Positions 1 through 12,949 of a DNA stretch of 64,000 nucleotides are shown here, in pieces. Each line of letters begins with the position of its first letter. Positions within the stretch are counted from its first letter, which is position 1. The stretch lies in the NCBI GenBank assembly GCA_963457665.1, contig OY735225.1:1156501-1220500 (forward strand). The letters are read 5' to 3'. The translations under genes and the position numbers were made by a program. The notes under the pieces are model-generated. The model ran no database searches. It was not told where the DNA came from and was given only the letters and a program-made list of their open reading frames with translations. The stretch comes from Thysanoteuthis rhombus. Taxonomy: Eukaryota; Mollusca; Cephalopoda; Oegopsida; Thysanoteuthidae.

Positions 1-244
1 GATTTGTTTATATGAAAGATAGTATATCATATATTTATTTACCTATACGTACATGAGAGGCAGACAAACCCGCCTGGCAATTGAGTGATACTTGAGGGCT
101 CAAAGCATCAAGAGGACCACATTGTACGGAATGGATGGTAGGTTGGGATCAGGAACCTTTTTTGTCCAAGAGCCCAGACCACTGGCAGTCCGCCCAACAT
201 ATATATATATATAAAAGGGAAAAATCCCTTTAAACCACATAATC

Positions 245-700
245 TTGTACAATACTGGACCATCTATCCAGCAAGCTTGGGACTGGAGTTAACACAAATT
301 CCTGGTCCAAGGCTCAAAGTTTACTTTAAATAATCAATGAAAAGAGGGAAAATTCTGTTTAACAGGTACAAATTAATGCACTTTCAAAGCAGGGTCAGTT
401 TCATCTTTGAACTTTATTTATTATTCTAAAATGTACAATGAAAATTGAAGAACTAAATAGTTTATAACACACACAAATAAATCCTTTTCAAAAACAGTCT
501 GCTTGAAAAAATATAAATTCTCTAATCTTGATCTGAAGACAAGCTACACACTGAGAATAAAAACAAAATCTGGTCAAACTGCAACCCACTACGAAGCTTT
601 CTAGATTCTAAATTTGAAAGTTTCAAAGAAAAATAGCCAGTTGATTGGTAATTCCAATTTTCTAGAAGCCAGATAAATGGTCAAGTCCTGTCCTGTACGG
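245..700. mobile_element. Non-autonomous TIR DNA element, family T1, copy 1
   Basis: The left end (GTACAATACTGGACCATC, from about 246) reappears inverted at the right end (the reverse complement of 661-700 reads GTACAGGACAGGACTTGACC, followed by an ATTTATC match). This gives an element of about 455 bp with imperfect terminal inverted repeats and no coding capacity. Related copies lie at 51791-52231 and, truncated, at 47295-47530. The superfamily is not determined, and I did not find a clear target-site duplication. Confidence 0.6.
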
Positions 701-1640
701 TTCCTATCTTGAAGTTATGTATCATATCATTTCTTCATTCTCTTCTAAAAGTCAAATTCTTTTTACATCTGGTATGGATGCTAATAGGGAAACTTTTGTA
801 TTTTCATACAACCCCTACCTGAAGGAAAAGGAATGAACGAGACCAAACAAAAAAAATCAAACTTTCCTTCCATTGTTGAATGATGTTTGGATGAATTGTG
901 TGATGGATTACCCTGCCCCCCCCCGCTCTCAGCTGAGCTTGAATACGCCCCCCCCCCACTGACCTTGTCTCTCTACCCCACTTTTTGTTGTAAAGAAAAA
1001 AGTCACATTAGATAACTTTTATCATTACACTCTGTCTAATGTGCTACATGTGTAATATATGTGCAAAGATACTGAAATATCATCCAAAATACTCACATGT
1101 ACAATTAAACCGTTTTCGCTCCCTTCCAGGCCCCTGGACTGAAGCATACTCAGCCTAATGGTTAATCTGTCTTCAAGTACATTTACAGCAAGTCACAGTC
1201 CTCATAGATGGCATCTACAACTAGAATCACGATTGTGACGGATGCAAGACACATTTATATAATCTTTTTCAAGTAATGATTATTCCTGTGGAAAAAAAGA
1301 CGACTCCATTTTTCTTTTTTTTTTCACATAGTTGTCATCCTGTGTTCACTATCAAGCATTCCTGTGGAACAAGAACAGATAACTCTTTGCATGCACAAAA
1401 AATGAAAGTGGAAACAGTTTTTTTCTAGAAAGATAGTTTCATTTTTTTCTCTTTTCTGTTGCTACTTACGTCAGTCTTTTTTCCTTATGGGAAACTTGTA
1501 ATTTTTATCAAGAAAACACCCTCTACATACCTCTACCAATACCATACACTTACCATAAACTGAATGAAAATCAGTTCATATATAGCTACAATGAAGGGAA
1601 GTTAATGTTTCAATTTCCATATTTCAGACTTTTGTTTACC
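701..1640. other. Non-coding stretch, no gene seen
   Basis: AT-rich intergenic sequence. The only distinctive feature is a pair of C-homopolymer runs, each about 10 nt, at about 915-957, separated by 25-30 bases. Short reading frames here have no recognisable protein similarity. Confidence 0.5.
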
Positions 1641-1654
1641 TCTTCTCAATATGA

Positions 1655-1985
1655 GAAAAATGTACCTCCCAATCAGAATATTATTTCTGGATCCAGCCCC
1701 AAATTTAATTGTTTCTCCAAAAAGCCTGTGGTTCATCTTTCCACAAAATGTCATCTAAATTCATTGGAAAAATTTGGAAATATTTTATGGACAAACTTGA
1801 GTGAATACATAAATACATGAAAAAAGGTATCTCTCAATCAGTTAAATAGTCCTGGGTCCACCCCCAAATTAGTTCTGTAGCCCATGGCCCACCATTCCAC
1901 AAAATATCATTGAAATTCATTGACAACTTTTGGAGATGTTTTGTGAACAAATCAAATGGACGACTAATGAATGAATACATATACC
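1655..1985. repeat. Two-unit tandem repeat of about 163 bp
   Basis: The block beginning near 1661 (Cs and As after GGATCC, then TTCCACAAAATGTCATC, ending in AATACATAAATACAT) is repeated from about 1826 with the same order of landmarks (TCCACCCCC, TTCCACAAAATATCATTG, GAATGAATACATA). The units are diverged. A 71-residue open frame across the first unit is not a convincing gene. Confidence 0.6.
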
Positions 1986-2950
1986 TCTTCCAACTTTGGG
2001 GAAATACTTTTTTTCCTTTTTTCTAAAAGCTACCTTGAAAAGAAATCTGAAGAAGAATCCATATCTACTTCTCAGATGCCTGGATAAATTTCAACCAAAC
2101 TTAATTATATTACAAACTAGAATATTACCATAAAAATGACGGGGTTATTTATGTATGAATTGGTACTAAGAAGCATGAAAGTACTTCATTAGGTAATGTA
2201 TTTTTAATAATTCAAGTATCCAAACTTAAAATTCTTTTCTTTTTTTTTCCTTCAAATTTCAATTTAACTCAAGCTGTTTTAATGTGTGATTGGACATGAA
2301 GTCTTGAGAGTTTCTATGATATAATCATCAAACAGAGTGAACTTCATTATCACAATCAATCAGATGTTGAGATTTCAGCATTGAATATAAACAGAAATAG
2401 TAAAAAAAAAAATCTAAAAAGATGGAATGACATCATGTCAGAATCTATAGCCATTGATCAAATGGAAGTCATGGTGGTGAGGATCGTTGCTCATTTAGTA
2501 AATACATTTGGTTTGGTTTTTATTTAAATAACCGCTGTTTTCATCTTGCTTTTGTTTGCTTTTATGAGATTTTTTAAAAAGTTCTCATCATTTACATTTC
2601 TTTTAGGTTTCTATATTCGAAATAAGATTAGTTTTCAGATGAATTAGTCCCCATTTCCAGAATAAATAAGAGGCAAATTGTTCAGTTTAGTGGACGAAAA
2701 GATTTCATCATACACAACAACAACAATAATAGGCTTCTTGTTTCAATGAAGATTTAGCAGAGAGACCTTTTGAAGTAAATATCTCCATTAATAATTTATT
2801 AATGAAAAATGAATTGTAAGTGTTCTTTTTCAAGAACTTAATAAGGATGTGCATACTATGTTTCAACTCTGATCTATATAATGTTAAATAAATATTTCTA
2901 GCTATTCATCCGATCAATATACCATTTATAATGACAATTAAGGTGAATTT
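1986..2950. other. Non-coding stretch with one dispersed repeat fragment
   Basis: A fragment at about 2112-2155 (ACTAGAATATTACC, then GACGGGGTTATTTATG) resembles one at about 6264-6310 (ACTAGTAAAATACCC, then GATGGGATTGTTTATA). It is probably part of an unclassified interspersed repeat. Nothing else was recognised. Confidence 0.35.
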
Positions 2951-2959
2951 CAGTTAATG

Positions 2960-3110
2960 TTTCAACTGCTCAGTAGTCTAAAGCATTCAGCTCGTTTCCC
3001 TGGAAGATTTGGGATCGAATCCATCCGGGTGTTATTCATTTACGCATATTCTGATATCCGTGTGTTGATATTGAGATTAAATCATAGTAAACATTCACTT
3101 AATTTAGGTA
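2960..3110 (+). repeat. tRNA-like SINE fragment
   Basis: An A-box-like TAGTCTAAAGCATTC is followed about 35 bases later by a B-box-like GGGATCGAATCC, as in a degenerate tRNA-derived SINE head. It is not a functional tRNA, because no cloverleaf with a paired acceptor stem could be drawn. Confidence 0.5.
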
Positions 3111-5440
3111 TTTATTATTGGTAATATTTTTAAAAATTAATAAATTTTCAATATTAAAAAAAAATTAAAGATCATTTTTTTTTCAATACGTTTAACTCCT
3201 TTTAGATTGCATCAATTATGTTTTTCGTTTTTGAACCATTGTTGAATTTTCTTACGGAAGGTCATACGCGTACATATCTCCTCTTCCTCAGATAAACTGG
3301 TTTCGTCAATATCCTTTTGGCATAGAATTTAGTTAAATATATTTTCTTTTTTATTTAATGAGTGAACATTGTTGTGGTGGCTGTTTTGAGAAATCAAATA
3401 TATTTTGCATGAAATCCGTCTGTAGTGTCTGTTCATTGCTTTCATTCTATTGTATTTGGCCAAATGGGTATTATGGTAATTTTTTTTATCTTTTGTCCAT
3501 CGTTTTTCTTTTATCTTTCCTGTGCTTAAAATGAGATTTTCTTTTATCTTGAAGAAAAAGGAGACATAAATGTCAGAAGATTTATATTTTAATTTATTCA
3601 TCTAAACTATAGAAGAAAATAAATCTTATATTTACTGTTCCAGTTTTGTTAATGTAGTCCCATTTTATCAAGTGTTCACCTTTATAATATTTCATCTTGA
3701 ATATATCTGTCCTTTACTGAAAAATAAAATGTATGCACGTAATTTCTAAATGAATGGATACCCATTCCGGATGGTAGCCAAATACTTATTATTATTCGGT
3801 TAATATTCTTAAAAGATTCTTCCTCTCCTGTTTGTCCCAATGTTTCTTTACCTTTTCAATCCATACTGTGCATCCATAGCAGACTTTTTCAATCGTCAAA
3901 TTTGTGGAACGCATGATTAGTAGTTTACCAAGATTATCTCTGAATTTTGGATATGAATTTTTCAAAAGAGTTGTTAACATTAGCAATATTTTTTTTTTCC
4001 AGTTTATATAAACAATTATACGTAGAATTTTCTAGATTTTCAAGTCATTTATCTTGAAAATTATCTGGACACTATTATTGTTTAGTAATCCTTTTCAGTC
4101 ACAGAAAAACTGTACAAAATCTAAGATAGTTTCAAAACTTATTTGTCATTTAAGCACCAGGAGGAGTTTGACATTGAAGCAGCCATTGTTATGACATGAA
4201 AGGAAGATAAATTAAACAATGAGATGTGTGAGTGCAAACAAACAGAGAATAAATTTACATATTTGCTTATTACATGTTTAGATACTATATTGGGAATTTT
4301 GCAAAATGAGGAGGGTGCTCACCAGGTGACTCCACCATCTTTTGGCAGCACAAAAATTCACCATTTACAGCTACTTTTCAGTGATTTTAGCCAACTTTAG
4401 TTATTTTTCATTCTAAAAAAAAATGGCCATAAAAGGTTAACAGTGGTTTTAGCTCATTTTGGCATTTTTTGATTTTTTTTTTAGCTTGATCTAGCCTGAG
4501 AAATTTTCAAGTTGGCAACACTGGGAGTGACACCCTGAGTTCCCACCCCAGGTAACATCAACCTTAGGAAAACCAGTGATTTTTAGTCTATTAGAAACCC
4601 TCAGTCAAAACTGTCTACATAAGTTTCTTCAGTTTCATTCAAGTAACTTATTCATTGATCATCCCCGACAAGGCATGCTTTCAAAAGAGGTTGGTCATCT
4701 GACAGTTTCTATTTAGTGACTAACCAAACCTGTCGTTTGTATTTTTTTTTTCCTTCAATAACTCAGTTTTGTATTCCTTTGGTTTATAGTTGAAATTCTT
4801 TTCTATCTAAAATGGACTTTTTGTTTTTACTCCCACAAAGTATTAAAATAATATGGATCGCTCTAACATATCCCCTCCCCTAAGGTGACCATTTGAATAA
4901 CATCCTCTCAGTATAGATAATAAGACGGTATAAAGGGGGAGAAATGCTTTTTTTGTCTGAATTTTGTTACATGGATTGTATTAACCATTACGAATCACAT
5001 GGTCGGACTGTTTTCCTTGTCTATATTTATTCATTTATAGCATTTCAGCTGTGTACCCTCTGGTCTTTGTAAGGTGTTGTTGGTTCTACAATGTGGAATC
5101 AATACACATGCTTGATTGGACTGGATACATCACGTCCATTTTTTGAATATCTGGGATGTGGTTTTTGGTGTCAACTTCCATGTGGCTTCCCTTGCAATGA
5201 ATAATCTGTTTGGAGAAGCCCTTCATGATGAGAGGTTCCCAGATGCTATTGTTATCGATGCTCTGTCAGCTGATTGTTTCAGCTGAAGAAAATGTGAGAG
5301 GTATGACGTTTCTTCTAGGCGTCAGTCGCCAATCATTTCTCCTGTCAATAATTTTCATTTCATCCCATAAGGGCCTGTGCCAACCCGCTTCCTATATGTA
5401 TGGTCTACTATGCCAGACTTGTGCGTGGCCAAGTACCCAA
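3111..5440. other. Non-coding stretch, no gene seen
   Basis: AT-rich sequence with only short, low-complexity open frames. About 4312-4530 contains GGCCATAAAAGG and GTTGGCAACACTGG text resembling the TIR element at 27090-28885, so a decayed relative may lie here. Nothing else was recognised. Confidence 0.4.
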
Positions 5441-5444
5441 GAAC

Positions 5445-5940
5445 CATTTTTATAAAGTTGATATTATCATTTTATTTTTGGAGTTAGAATGCTCAATTTT
5501 CTTCCATTTTGAAGCTTTGATACTCTATGAATTATAATGCAGAGTGTTTGAGCTTCCGAATAAAAGAAATAAATGAGCTTGGCTGCTCTAGAGTCAAACT
5601 ACCTTGCTTCATTTAAAATTTAAAAGTTAAATATGAGTTAACACAACATGACATCATGATATAACTCTTTCTGTTTCCATCTTTCTCCTCTAATCATGTT
5701 TCAAATTCAAAATTCTCGAATTCCAATATCTGAAATTCCAAGGTCTGATGAATTCATGATAATAAAGTCAACTCTTGGAGTTTGAGAACAAAATAAGTGC
5801 CAAAGAACCATTTTTTTTTTAATTTGATATTATCGTTTTATATTTTAGAGCCACGATAGGATTTTCCATTTTGAAGCTTGAATACTCGACGAGTGCTTGA
5901 ACTTCAAAATAGAAGATGAAAACTGAGCATTGTAGCATAT
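5445..5940. repeat. Direct duplication of about 100 bp, 360 bp apart
   Basis: The segment near 5445-5550 (AAGAACCATTTTT, GATATTATCATTTTAT, CCATTTTGAAGCTT, then GTGCTTGA-like text) recurs near 5804-5910 in the same order and orientation. Downstream of the first copy, 5570-5640 matches a dispersed repeat also seen at 30520-30640 and 60410-60540. Confidence 0.6.
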
Positions 5941-7900
5941 CAACTTCTTCATTATGCTTCGTTGGGCACTGATCTGAATAAAAAGTTCATTAACCATTGG
6001 TTATCCCCCTTTATTTGGCAACTAATCATCCTCCCCCTTGAACTATTCCAGCGGAGAGGATGATGAAGTGATCCCAAAATTATAAATTATTCATAGACAG
6101 TATAAAATTTAGCTCAACTGGATCGATTCTTGACTAGAGGAGACCTGATTTCATTCTTATATCCAAATCAGAAAGACTTCTTGCTCCTCTTCCTCCTCCT
6201 CCTCCTCCTGATATTACTACTACGGATGCAGGACGCATCATTGAACTAATGGTTATATATTATACTAGTAAAATACCCATCGAGAATGATGGGATTGTTT
6301 ATATATGGATGGGCACTTCCATCTAGCATCAGAATGTAGTATTTGAGTGTGCTGCCTAGGATTTGGGTATTGCTTCCTGATGACTTACAAATAGGCCAAG
6401 GGTAAAATGATGTCACTATCAATGCAATTTCAAGCATAGATTATATCAGTCAGATTGTGAACATTCGCAGAAGGGGACAATACATCAAAGCAGCAAATGG
6501 CCAACATGGACAGAATTTAAGACACAAAAACAAACAAAAAACTGTCGTCATTTTCGACGATACGGATGTACATTGCGGATATCAATTCCAACTTCCAGTG
6601 ACGTTTCCCATAGGCATTGCAACTTGAATACATTTAAATAAAATAAAGATTCAAAATCGTGTTCAATATTTATTAATTTATAGATCATACTGTTTGCCAT
6701 AGATGATGACAAAAGTCAAATTTCTACTTATCTACCCAATTATTTCATTGCTTTCTTTCTTTCCTGGTTAGTAGAATGTCCATTTTTTCCTCTGATACTT
6801 TGTTTCTCCCGGATGGTGGTCACTGACCCCTCTAAGCTGTGTGGCTACCCATCCACACACAAGAACGGTCACACTGCACAGTAAAAATTTTACTTATGTC
6901 TGACAATGAAAGATTTATGCTGCGCAGTAAATTTTTTGTTCCCGTGCTGGTCATTTAGAAATGAGAGGAAACGTTGTTGGCGGAATGTCTATTATCTTTC
7001 CTTGTTTATTCCTCAATGGAAGATTAAGATGAACACAAGTACTTCTCTTTGTTCTCTTTTATAGAACCCTGATAGGCTGAGCCGATTGTTTTTTGAACAA
7101 TCTTTTCATATCAACAAAGTTGATCATCACAGAGCTTTGCCTGCATGTGTTCTCCAGCCCAAAGGATTGCTAGGTCCTGGGTTTTCACGAAGAATCAGAC
7201 CCGAATCAGTGTTTCTTCAATTATTTCATATTGATAACATTCATCTTGACTGCCGTTTTAGAGATCGGTTCCCGCTTCATAACTCTAATCACCCGTACTT
7301 TTTTATTCCATGATACACGTCGTGATTGCCATCTGAATCGGAACCAATGGCGTGACTTCAAGATGGACCTTGGTCTAAAGCTACCTGCTTGTTTGCGGGG
7401 TCTTTTAAAAGCATTCCGTCTCCCCCGCCTTCGCTGCCGGTGTTTCTGTTGCTGCTGCTGCTGTTCAGTGGAGAGAAAAAGTGACACAATCCACGCAACC
7501 AGTGGCCAAGCATCCCCTGACCTATCTTCGCTGATCGTCATAGAAAACTGAAAGACAAATAGTTTCACATTATTTTCATTAAATTTGACCATTTTTTTTT
7601 TTTCACTTTTGTCAGAATCTTTTAATTGTTTTTATACAACTTTCGATATAAACCATAATTTCTTCATCAACGGATAACAGTGCAATCGGAAACACAGAGT
7701 AAACCTCTGGTGAGCATTGAACCCACACCTCAATTATCTAGGGGAATCCTGTTTATATCTTGCTGCCTTTATCAATTGGCAACAAAGATTTTTCATGGTT
7801 TGACAGAAGCTGATTCACACTTTAAAATTTTACTTCCAACAAATTTCATCAAATTGATATGTTACAATATTTCATTCAATAATGATTATAACTCGCCGTC
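5941..7900. other. Non-coding stretch with a short CTG run
   Basis: Open frames of 106 and 123 codons on opposite strands overlap around 7221-7592. Both are driven by a (CTG)n/(CAG)n run at about 7448-7467 that yields poly-Cys or poly-Gln. Neither shows a recognisable domain, and I do not call them genes. About 6805-6960 shares CTCTAAGCTG-containing text with 48985-49010, so it is probably a dispersed repeat. Confidence 0.4.
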
Positions 7901-7904
7901 ACAG

Positions 7905-8300
7905 TCAATAATTGAACAATCGTAGCATTAAAATTTGAAGTCATTAAAAAAAAATTCCATCGAAGAATAGATATGATCAGAATAAATTCTATTTATGACA
8001 TCACTGGCGTTATCCACTGGAAAGCATCTAAAAGAGTGTTAAAAAAAACAGAATTATCTAGATTCTGGAGAATCTTGATGTTATTCATAGCCCATCAGAA
8101 AAGTCTACAAAAGGTCCAAAAGTTTGTTTTTTTCCCCAAAATAGAATTTCTAAATTTTCAAAGGGGTCTGGGGGAATACTGTTGTCGATTTTCAATTCTG
8201 TAGACAAAACAGTATGGCCATGAGAACTAGAACACACAAACAAGCAAATAAATACATCCATATAGAAAACGATAGAACCTTTTGCCCTTTTTGATGACTG
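7905..8300 (+). repeat. Dispersed repeat family X, copy 1
   Basis: Landmarks in order are GAACAATCGTAGCATTAAAA, TTTGAAGTCAT, a short A-run, a GACATCACTGGCGTTATCCA-like block, GATTCTGGAGAATCT, and AATACTG...TTTTCAA...ACAAAACAGTATG. The same series occurs at 35385-35700 and 62340-62780 in this orientation, and inverted at 53880-54235. No coding capacity and no tRNA boxes were seen. The class is unknown. Confidence 0.65.
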
Positions 8301-8776
8301 CAGTTGTTCAATAATAAAGATTGAAATCCGAGTTTCGTTATGAATTTCTGAAATGAGGAATTATCATTATTATTCACTGATGTATTTTGACTTGTGTCTT
8401 CATCTTGGTTGTTATTGTCACATTTCACGGTACACCCCCCCCCAGTCTTCTTTGGGTACTTGTCGAACGGACTGGCATCAGCTTGAATCGACCAGATTTG
8501 TGACACCCATTACAACCGACAACAGTATTTGAGGCCAAGAATTAACCACACCCGAAATTAGACAGTGAAATGCGCACGTTGCAGACAATGGACAAGATAG
8601 CCCCTAACATGTCTCATTGGTAAAAAAAAAAATCCATTCATCATCTGGAAGCAGTTTTTTTCCTACTGTTTGAATTATTAAATTAAAATGTAAGCAACAA
8701 CATTTACGCATAATCCAGAAAAAAGAAATATATGTAAATAAATTCTATGCCAAAACAACACATATATATGCCAGAA

Positions 8777-8779
<3 letters not shown>

Positions 8780-8824
<45 letters not shown>
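8780..8824. repeat. (AT)n microsatellite
   Basis: An uninterrupted AT dinucleotide run of about 45 bases, followed by GTATGTATATG. Confidence 0.95.
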
Positions 8825-8832
<8 letters not shown>

Positions 8833-9450
8833 ATGCGTTATATCACTTTGGAACTCTATTTGAAATCATCTCCTGTTGATATACGGTGAATATATCATTC
8901 GGCCTAGACAGTGTTAATAGAATAAACAAATGAATAAAATGGAGCTATATGTACTGTCTCTACACATAGTAGCACTGCTGGAAATTTTCGGAATAAAATG
9001 TATATGTGGTATATATTTCACCCACACACACGCATACATATATATATATAAGTTCAAAAGATCACAACAGACAAGAAATATCGTTTTGATTTTTGTAGAA
9101 ATTTTTCTTATTTTCTCACTAGAGGATGAATTTCAGGCTTAACCTGGTGTAAAAATTGAGCAAAGATTATTTTTAATCGAACGCTTTCGACTGATCTTAC
9201 AGTCATTCATCATCAAGATCTTCGAAATTCACAATATTTTATGATCTACAAATTGCAAGTTAGTGAAAGTGAGATGATTTCAGTGTTCACAAGAATTTAA
9301 TTAAAAGAATATGAATTCGTTAGAGATTGTTTCTTGGATATAAATATATGGATTTTCTCTATACGTATAACCTGTAAAGGAAAAAGATAGATAAGTAAAC
9401 CTCGAAAGATGTCGGAAATTGCCTGGGTTCCGTTGTAATATCTTTAGTTG
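8825..9450. other. Non-coding stretch, no gene seen
   Basis: AT-rich sequence with short ATATAT and ACACAC runs near 9025-9050. No feature could be supported. Confidence 0.4.
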
Positions 9451-9454
9451 GGAA

Positions 9455-10465
9455 ATGAATAGCGTGATGAATGTTGGAGACAATGGATTTTGCCTCCATG
9501 TGCTTTGGTGGTACTAGTGACGTCACTGGAGATGTGGAAGGAGAAAAGGAGATGTAGGAAGAGAATGCACACCAAGTATGAACATAGATGCGGAGATGAA
9601 ACAAAGTAAAAAGAAAAAGTACAAGTATTTGGATGGACGAATAAAAAGTACATTTAAGACAAGGACATTAATGACGAATGAAAATGAAGTACATTTAATG
9701 ATAACGTAAATCTGATCGGTCGCATAAAGAGATGAGAAGAGAGAGCGAAAGGTGGGAGCTTTCTTGTCATTGATAGTACAATGGTCGGAGTCGAAGCGTT
9801 GTTGTCTGAACTGCTTTTGAATCCATATGGCTTGGATCGTACCACTCAATAAATATGGAAACCGGGTTCAGTGTGCGAGCCCAAACTGCCAAGCTGTGCG
9901 TGAAACTTTGGGGCTATTCTCTAACGCTGATAGACACTTGACAGACAGGCTATGAAAGACAAAGAATACAGAGTTTTATCCATGCGTATTTCCCGAAGTA
10001 AAGGGAATTGGGACAGATTTTCGTGACTAGTTAGTAACAAGCATAGGCATTTCATTCATGAGAGTGAGAGGAGTGTACGCGTTTTGGGCACATGGTTAAG
10101 ACACGGTTGCATTGAGGTGTTGCTGCGTAGCTGTGTGTATGTGGGATGCTGCGACATCGATGAAGTGAAATGGACAAAGTTAGTACAAAAATAGGTCACA
10201 GTGGAAAAATGGTCAAGATCAGATCGGCTGGGAGGTCAGCGAAATCATACCAATCTTAGAGAGAAGGAAAGAGAGAGAAAGAGTAGCCGGCAACAAGTAC
10301 CGGGGTCAAAAGCGTAACCAGCTAGGAGTGCCGGCCATAATGAGTATTTGACCATGTGCGTCCAGGGCTTTTGTAGGAGTCGTTGTAGGAAGTGACGTTT
10401 TTGATATCTAACTAAAAGAAGGGTTTCGTATTTAATTCCTAATTAAAAGTATAGGGGGCGCTACA
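9455..10465 (-). mobile_element. Solo-LTR-like element, family G1, copy A
   Basis: Read on the minus strand, it begins TGTAGCGCCCCC at 10465 and aligns with the copies at 23955-24851 and 31150-32553. Shared landmarks are the GCCCCCTATACTTTTAATTA-type start, an AAAAGCCCTGGACG block where the sister copies have TATAAAAG, a pyrimidine-rich CTCTTTCTCTCTC tract, and CTCCAGTGACGTCAC near the far end. The TG start, the TATA position and the lack of coding sequence fit an LTR left alone after loss of the interior. Similarity to copy C fades after about 9455, so the 3' end is uncertain. Confidence 0.6.
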
Positions 10466-10633
10466 ACAGGTTATAAGGAATTGCGTGCAAATATTCCAAA
10501 GAGGAATGAATAAGTTCCATCTTGTCATGGTCGATGCAAACTGTTTTATGATTTTGTTCTTTCTTCAAACATAGTAAATTTAAAAGTGTCTTTTTTTTTT
10601 CAAGTAATGAGACATTTGGGGTACTTCAATATT

Positions 10634-11120
10634 TGGAACCTTCGAAAACAAGAAGATCTCATTAATCCTAAGAGGGGTATACAATCAATGCATCCTCTCG
10701 ATAGTCACTTATGGAGCTGAAACATGGAACCTCACCAAGAGACTGACCTGCAGACTAAGAACCATGCAACACGCGCATGAGAGAATCATGTTCAGCCTCA
10801 CATGGAGAGATCACAAGACAGCACAGTATATTAGGAAGAAAACGGGAGTCCGAGACGTTATAGAATCTATTAGAAAATTTAGATGGCAATAGAGTGGTCA
10901 TGTTGCAAGAATGGCGGACAACTGATGGACATAACGACTCACAACATGGATCCCCAGAGATCACATGCGTAACTGAGGTCGGTTGAATACTAGATGGAGA
11001 GACGAAGTAGACAAATTCAGAAAGTATTGGTTCCTCGTCGCCCACGATAGAGAGTTATGGCGAATCCTGGGGAAGGTCTATGTCCAACGACGGACGTTAA
11101 AAGACGATGATGGTGGTGGT
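10634..11120 (+). mobile_element. RTE-like LINE family A, 3' fragment
   Basis: Similar to the 3' coding end of the elements at 17740-20430 and 27500-28572. It encodes, with stops, a FKNKK-type start, a YGAETW-like motif (GGAGCTGAAACATGG), RAHERI, and a GHVARMAD-to-WRDE-to-LWRILGKVYVQRRT tail typical of the C-terminal region of RTE-like reverse transcriptases. It ends in a short GATGATGG-type triplet tract, as these LINEs do. It is 5' truncated and dead. Confidence 0.85.
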
Positions 11121-11456
11121 GAATATTTGAAAACATTCATCCCAATTCAACATTCATTTTCGTGAATGAAATAAAAACACATTTATCCGAATTCTCCATT
11201 CGATTTTTTTTCTTTCAAGCGATTGTGTTCCAGTGAATTCTTTTAAATTCTTAAACTCTTTGAGATTTTAAAGATCCTGGTAAATTATGTATCTCAGTAA
11301 ATTGTATCTTGATGAATATCGGAAAATTTGTTGTTAACCTACAAATACTGATTACAACATAACATTTAAGTACTCTGACACATTCTCTAGATATAACGCA
11401 TGATCTGTCAATCTCTTCAGACTAAAGCTATCAGGATACATAAGTCACTGCAGTGA

Positions 11457-11765
11457 TTGGTCTATATTGGTACACTACACACCTACCACACATACACACA
11501 CATACACGAATATCACTTGCATACTGACATACATACCACATACACATCATATACGCAAACACACATATATGCCACATACGCACACTCATACACATTTACA
11601 CCCCACGTAGACACTCATACACACAAGATACATACATACTACCTGCCACAAACGCACTTTATATGCATATACCAAATACACACACACGTGACATATACAT
11701 TTACACGCCTGTTATATATATACACATACATACCACCTACACACACATACACACTGACTTCATAA
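11457..11765. repeat. Degenerate (CACATA)n low-complexity tract
   Basis: About 300 bases of CACATA, CATACA and ACACAT permutations. A 102-codon open frame across it reads as His/Tyr/Thr repeats and is an artefact of composition. Confidence 0.9.
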
Positions 11766-11778
11766 AACTAGACTGCTT

Positions 11779-11935
11779 CATACCCAGGGGTATAATCTTG
11801 CCCTGGAAGATATGAAATTGACTAGCCAGTTTTATACCCTAGGGTATGAAATGAACTAGCCTAGAATATACTCCGGGGTATAAAATAGGCTACCCCACTT
11901 CAACCCCGGATATAGTTTTGTGGGGGTTAATCTGG
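11779..11935. repeat. Short tandem repeat built on a palindromic GGGTAT core
   Basis: Three to four diverged units of roughly 35-50 bp carry a GGGGTATAA or GGGTATGAA core followed by an ACTAGCC-like box. One core (11834-11847, ATACCCTAGGGTAT) is a perfect 14-bp palindrome. Confidence 0.55.
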
Positions 11936-12945
11936 TCTGCTAGATCAGCATTCAAAAAGAACTGTTCCGTCTGAATTCCATTATTTATTTTTATAAAGAC
12001 TGTTTCTCCCTCCATACAGTTATTTGCAGAGATTTGTTTTATTGATTAAACTTTTTTTTTAAAACAATAACAGCTTCGTTTCAATTTCCCAAAGTTCTTT
12101 TTCATATCTATCCTCGCATTCACACCAACACCCACAATTATTACATCCAAATTCAAAGTCTTTTTTCACTTTAAAGACTCTTCTATCTACACTTTACACA
12201 CTAATTTCAAATGTGGTCGGCTTTGATAAAGATACCCATCCAAGTCATCGCAATACCGTTCACATTTCTTGTATGCATTAAAACATTACATTTGATCGGT
12301 GTTTTCTGGTGTGCATATTCAGTTTATAGGTACCTCCCGCATGGAGAAATTAGATCAGTTAAAATTAGATTTTACACCTTTTCCAGAGTTGTAAGAATTG
12401 ACCTGATTCGGAGAGATGATGTGATAAAACGAGAATATTTTTTCGTGTGGAAAGTTTGTAGTTGCATGAATGTTTTTTAAAAAATATTTTAAAAGTCTTT
12501 GACTGCACCTGTTATGACGTCATTTTCAGGATGAAGAGAAGGTCCAGGGAAAATATGCTTTGGCAACTATCACTTAATTTTAGCCTCTATTTTATTATGC
12601 TGGTCAACGAGATCCGAGGCCAGTGTCGGTGTCATGGCAGAAGAGATTGAACCTTCCTATAATTTTAGGCTTTGTTACAGTTGCTGCACGGCAGTCTAGC
12701 AAAATGGCGTCTGACAAGAAAGTGCGTACGAAGAAAGGATTTACGCATTGATATCATGGCGAAAATGCAAAGCCAGTGGTGGTGACTATGTGGGGAAATA
12801 GTTTTTTGTAACTGGACACTTGCTCTATCCAACGATGTCATTGTGTTCCCTGTATTTTCTGGAGTTACAGAGGAATCAAATAGGAAGCTTTACCTTCAGA
12901 ACGATCTTCGCACATCACTATTCAACAATAACATACACAATATAA
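11936..12945. other. Non-coding stretch, no gene seen
   Basis: Short open frames of 89 and 62 codons between 12211 and 12650 have no recognisable domain. Nothing else was identified. Confidence 0.4.
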
Positions 12946-12949
12946 ATTA

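Noticed and set aside
7221..7592. Overlapping 106- and 123-codon frames on opposite strands with a poly-Cys or poly-Gln run
   Set aside because: Both are driven by a CTG run and low-complexity text; no domain, no splice context and no preference for either strand.
9359..9849. Cluster of overlapping minus-strand frames of 63-108 codons
   Set aside because: All lie in or beside LTR-like copy A; mutually overlapping frames, hydrophobic by composition.
11457..11765. 102-codon His/Tyr/Thr-rich frame
   Set aside because: It is a (CACATA)n simple repeat; the frame is open only because the repeat lacks stops.
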